From: Nitrososphaerota archaeon
GTDB taxonomy: Archaea; Thermoproteota; Nitrososphaeria; Nitrososphaerales; Gagatemarchaeaceae
NCBI GenBank assembly: GCA_027339745.1
Contig: DAHWNW010000003.1
Span: 45,868 to 109,867, forward strand
Length of the DNA: 64,000 bases
Direction of reading: 5' to 3'
This document shows, in pieces, positions 61,625 to 64,000 of this stretch. The notes under the pieces were generated by a model, which was not told where the DNA came from, searched no databases, and worked only from the letters and a program-made list of their open reading frames with translations. The number at the start of each line of letters is the position of its first letter. The stretch's first letter is position 1. Position numbers and translations under genes: made by a program.

Positions 61625-62077
61625 CTAGGCGTACCTCTCGAGTCCCTTCTTCTCCTTGCTCAGCTCCAGTAACAGCCCGTTGCTGATCTTGTCTAGCGTA
61701 GCGCGTCCCTTGGAGGTGAGCACCCTCCCCTGGGGCGTCTTCGAGACCAGCTCCGCCTGTTCCAGCTGCTTCAGTATCAAGCGGATGGACGACCCGCCGG
61801 CGTCCCTGTGGTGCTTTGGGAAATAGTGCAGCGCTTTGCTCCCGCCGTAGGCGCGCTCCAGGTCGCTCAGCCCCACCGGGCCGTGGAGGTATACCTTGCG
61901 CAGCAAGGAGGCGGCCCTTGTGAACCACCAGTCGGGGCTGGCCGGGGGGCGCTCGGCGTGGGAGCCGGTCTTGACGAACCTCGCCCAGTCGGGCATCTGG
62001 ACGGACGGGACCGACTTCATCTGCTCCGCTAGGGCGGAGATGAGCTTCCCTGACGGGACGTCGCGTGCGCTAACCAT
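61625..62077 (-). CDS. rps19e: Ribosomal protein eS19
   Basis: Small-subunit protein of 150 residues. Typical blocks are ARFVKTGSHAERPPASPDWWF, RAASLLRKVYLHGPVGLSDL and RLILKQLEQAELVSKTPQGR. It lies between rnp4 and pdcd5 in the operon. Confidence 0.95.
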   Translation of the reverse strand: MVSARDVPSGKLISALAEQMKSVPSVQMPDWARFVKTGSHAERPPASPDWWFTRAASLLRKVYLHGPVGLSDLERAYGGSKALHYFPKHHRDAGGSSIRLILKQLEQAELVSKTPQGRVLTSKGRATLDKISNGLLLELSKEKKGLERYA

Positions 62078-62119
62078 AACGTTTCACGTGGTGAAATTTT
62101 GAGCCTCGGCCTACAGTAT

Positions 62120-62428
62120 TTAAGTTTCCTCGACCACTTTTCGGTTCAGGTGGCCGCAGTCGAGGCAGGTCACCCGGACCATGGTCGGCTTCCCATGGCC
62201 GAGGCGCACCCTGGCGTTGACCCCCGGGACGAGGAGGCCTTTGCACCCGCGGCAAGTGAAGGACCGGAGGTGCGGCTCCAGTCGGATGTTGAACTTGAGC
62301 TTCACCTTCCTGGCAAGGGCGGCTTGGGCCCGGGCCATGGCGGGGTCGGTGTGGGAGAGGTCGATGGCGGACTCGATGAGCATGCTCACCACGGTGGCCG
62401 CCTCCTCCTTCGCGCTTCGCCGCTTCAC
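62120..62428 (-). CDS. rnp4: RNase P protein subunit Rpr2 (Rnp4)
   Basis: Protein component of ribonuclease P, which trims the 5' ends of pre-tRNAs. Two N-terminal helices (EEAATVVSMLIESAIDLS) precede a zinc ribbon with FTCRGCKGLLVPG and VTCLDCGHLNR; 102 residues is typical. It begins the operon that runs to ftsY. Confidence 0.92.
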   Translation of the reverse strand: MKRRSAKEEAATVVSMLIESAIDLSHTDPAMARAQAALARKVKLKFNIRLEPHLRSFTCRGCKGLLVPGVNARVRLGHGKPTMVRVTCLDCGHLNRKVVEET

Positions 62429-62478
62429 GCCCCCCAGGGAGAGCGGAAGGTCTTAACAGTACGCCCAAGAGCGCGGAT

Positions 62479-63153
62479 GTGTTGCTTAGTTTCGTCCTTG
62501 CGGAGGCGGCGCTGGAGCTCGTCCCCAGAGAAATCTGGAGGCACCCGGCCGTGGCGTCAGATGCGAAGCGCAGGGGGAAGGAGCCGGGGAGGGTGCTCCT
62601 AGACAGGAGCTTCCACCACTCTGCGATGGCAAGGCTGAGCGAGCCGGGGAAGAGAGGGAGACCTGACCTAGTGCACGAGGCGTTGCTGAGCGTGACGGGG
62701 ACGCCGCTTTACCTGGAAGGTGGGGTGAAGGTCTGGGTGCACACCTGCGGAGGGATGGCGGTAGAGATAGCAGAAAAGACCAGGGTCCCGAAGAACTACA
62801 TCAGGTTCAGGGGGCTGATAGAGGAGGCGCTCGCAGGCGAATCAGAGGGTAGGCTGGTGCGGGTCAGGGTCGCGGGGATCAAGGAGCTGATCAGAGGTTT
62901 GCGACCAGAGAAGGTCTTCGGGTTGTCTGTCCTCGGGAGGAAGGGGACAGTTGAGTGGCTTGCGGCCGAGGTGGCAGCGCTGAAGGCCCCCGCGGTCGTG
63001 GTTGGAGGGTTCCCCAGAGGCCACTTCTCTGAAGAGACAATGGCGACGATAGACGAGTTGGTGAGGATCGACCCCACACCCCTGGAGGCGCATGTGGTGG
63101 CGGCGAGGGTGGTATATGAAATCGAGAAAGCCGAGGGGAGGTTCAACGATTAA
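62479..63153 (+). CDS. nep1: 16S rRNA pseudouridine N1-methyltransferase Nep1
   Basis: SPOUT-type methyltransferase of small-subunit biogenesis. Blocks include VLLDRSFHHSAMARL, RGRPDLVHEALLSVTGTPLY and VVVGGFPRGHFSEET, the last forming the SAM knot. The length of 224 residues is normal. The track's TTG start at 62479 is preceded by GTG at 62476, which could also serve. It is divergent from rnp4. Confidence 0.94.
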   Translation: MLLSFVLAEAALELVPREIWRHPAVASDAKRRGKEPGRVLLDRSFHHSAMARLSEPGKRGRPDLVHEALLSVTGTPLYLEGGVKVWVHTCGGMAVEIAEKTRVPKNYIRFRGLIEEALAGESEGRLVRVRVAGIKELIRGLRPEKVFGLSVLGRKGTVEWLAAEVAALKAPAVVVGGFPRGHFSEETMATIDELVRIDPTPLEAHVVAARVVYEIEKAEGRFND

Positions 63154-63157
63154 AAAC
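63149..63157 (+). promoter_or_regulatory. TATA box of tRNA-Gly
   Basis: GATTAAAAACTC overlaps the nep1 stop codon and lies about 28 bases before the tRNA-Gly 5' end, the usual archaeal spacing. Confidence 0.5.
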
Positions 63158-63181
63158 TCATGGTGGCGCTCGCCGGCCTGT

Positions 63182-63295
63182 GCGGTCGTCGTCCAGAGCG
63201 GGTCTCGGGGTCTTCGCACCCTGGCGCGCGGAGAGTCTGGTCCAGGACATCAGCCCTCCAAGCTGGTAACCCGGGTTCAAATCCCGGCGACCGCA
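63182..63295 (+). tRNA. tRNA-Gly(UCC) with putative D-loop intron
   Basis: Acceptor GCGGTCG/CGACCGC with discriminator A, D-stem GTCC/GGAC, anticodon stem TCAGC/GCTGG and T-arm CCGGG-TTCAAAT-CCCGG all pair. The space between the D-stem strands is 50 bases (63195-63244) instead of about 10, so about 40 bases should be spliced out. The anticodon loop reads CCTCCAA (anticodon TCC), so position 33 is C rather than the near-invariant T. The gene totals 114 bases, and the mature RNA about 74. The splice junctions are not resolved. Confidence 0.82.
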
Positions 63296-63428
63296 TCCGT
63301 TTCACCTCTCTCTTGTCCTGTCTTGCACGTGCACGTGCGTCGCCCTGCGAAAGCGAAAGGGACCTCGCTCAGTCAAGAGGCAGACAGGCAGAGAGAAGCT
63401 ATAACGGGCGGCCGCAGGATAGAGCGAC

Positions 63429-63829
63429 GTGCCGTTCCATCAGGTCGACATATCGGAGAAACCCGTGGTCTATCGTGAGGCTGTCGCCACGGGTCGGATC
63501 AAGCTCAAGCGGACCACGATCGAGCTGATAAGGAAGAAGAAGCTGGAGAAAGGGGACGCAGTCTCCCTCGCCGAAGTTGCTGCCATCTCCGGGTCCAAGA
63601 AGACCCCCGATTTGCTGGCGCTCTGCCATCCGCTAAGGATAGAGGAGGTCCAGCCGAGCGTGAAGCTCGGGGACGTCTGGGTGGAAGTCACCGTGAAAGT
63701 GGCAACTCATGAGAAGACCGGCGTTGAGATGGAGGCGTTGACCGCCGTCTCTGCAGCCCTGAGGGCCAGTACCCCGGGACTGCCATCGAGTCAATCAGGG
63801 TCGTGAGGAAGGTAAAGAGGGCCGCGTGA
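63429..63829 (+). pseudogene. moaC: Molybdenum cofactor biosynthesis protein C, internally deleted
   Basis: MoaC joins MoaA in turning GTP into cyclic pyranopterin monophosphate. The first 110 residues are good MoaC (FHQVDISEKPVVYREAVATG, LALCHPLRIEEV, EKTGVEMEALTAVSAAL). The track frame then ends as RASTPGLPSSQSGS. In the neighbouring frame the proper ending follows at once, GQYPGTAIESIRVVRKVKRA, closing at 63829. About 15-20 codons that normally lie between, including the conserved DMxK-type catalytic segment, are missing together with a frame change. As read, the enzyme cannot be active. A small deletion in the genome or an assembly error would both explain it. Confidence 0.85.
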
Positions 63830-63888
63830 AAGAAGACAGAGACCCTGACGAACGCATCTTCTTCAGGACGTTCTGGCGACCCAACTGG

Positions 63889-64000
63889 TCAGTGATGGAG
63901 CGAGGCGGTCCCGTCCCTCATGACGTATGTCCGGTCGGCAAGCCTCCCGTCTTCTTCGTCTTGGCTGGTGAAGATTACGTCGATGCCCGAGTCTGATGCG
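63889..64000 (-). CDS. ABC transporter ATP-binding protein, C-terminal end
   Basis: Only the last 36 residues lie in the window: ASDSGIDVIFTSQDEEDGRL and ADRTYVMRDGTASLHH. The strand before the switch residue (usually VTHD, here FTSQDE) and the RDG end match an ABC ATPase. The switch His is Gln, which is uncommon. No TOBE domain follows, unlike molybdate ModC or WtpC, so it resembles the short LolD/MacB type. The remainder lies beyond the right edge. Confidence 0.6.
   Translation of the reverse strand, partial: ASDSGIDVIFTSQDEEDGRLADRTYVMRDGTASLHH

Overview
The window is a gene-dense, GC-rich stretch of an archaeal chromosome. The archaeal assignment rests on many independent genes: a eukaryote-like translation set (eL31, eL39, eS19, uL10/P0, P1-type L12, aIF6, prefoldin, PDCD5, Rpr2/Rnp4, Nep1), Spt5 and SecE/Sec61-gamma, DtdA, LysW-carrier amino acid synthesis, and leaderless-type promoters in which a TATA box lies about 25 bases before ATG/GTG/TTG starts. 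The gene set and frequent TTG starts fit a Thaumarchaeota/Nitrososphaeria-like or related TACK lineage. No ammonia oxidation gene is present here, and the genus cannot be named from sequence alone.

Layout. 1-6.7 kb: gcvPB (partial) and gcvPA, a signal-peptide membrane protein, thioredoxin reductase, an AmmeMemoRadiSam-type radical SAM enzyme, and a ZIP metal transporter with a palindromic operator. 6.7-15.7 kb: the accessory part, with a tyrosine recombinase whose 5' end is decayed, a broken IS3-type element, an Lrp/katG divergent pair, a broken DDE transposase and a truncated membrane gene. 15.6-21.4 kb: a TRASH-domain Lrp regulator, tRNA-Gln, and a surface glycan cluster (DUF354, UDP-sugar dehydrogenase-like, Gfo/Idh/MocA, hexapeptide acyltransferase, GPT-type phosphotransferase). 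21.4-38.7 kb: mixed metabolism (ssDNA-binding protein, phosphatase, prolyl peptidase, threonine synthase, Rieske oxygenase plus permease, IscA/HesB, fumarase, two phosphohexomutases around thiL, argF, an AraC-MGMT fusion, a ferritin-VIT fusion). 38.9-48.4 kb: leuS, alaS, rpl12 and the secE-spt5-rpl11-rpl1-rpl10 operon. 49.4-57.3 kb: one operon, argG-argH-lysW-lysX-lysY-lysZ-lysJ-lysK, facing an ACT-domain gene across a striking inverted-repeat operator. 58.9-62.4 kb: rnp4-rps19e-pdcd5-rpl39e-rpl31e-eif6-pfdA-ftsY. 62.5-64 kb: nep1, tRNA-Gly, a damaged moaC and the end of an ABC ATPase gene.

The most notable items are a tRNA-Arg(UCU) that folds only if three insertions (D-loop, anticodon stem, variable loop) are removed, a tRNA-Gly(UCC) with about 40 extra bases in the D-loop and C at position 33, the argG/ACT operator, and several genes that look broken (thrC, moaC, the TRASH regulator). 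The broken genes could be real decay or assembly errors. I did not find an undescribed defence or mobile system that I can support; the strongest candidates for new biology are the tRNA introns and the arginine/lysine control region.
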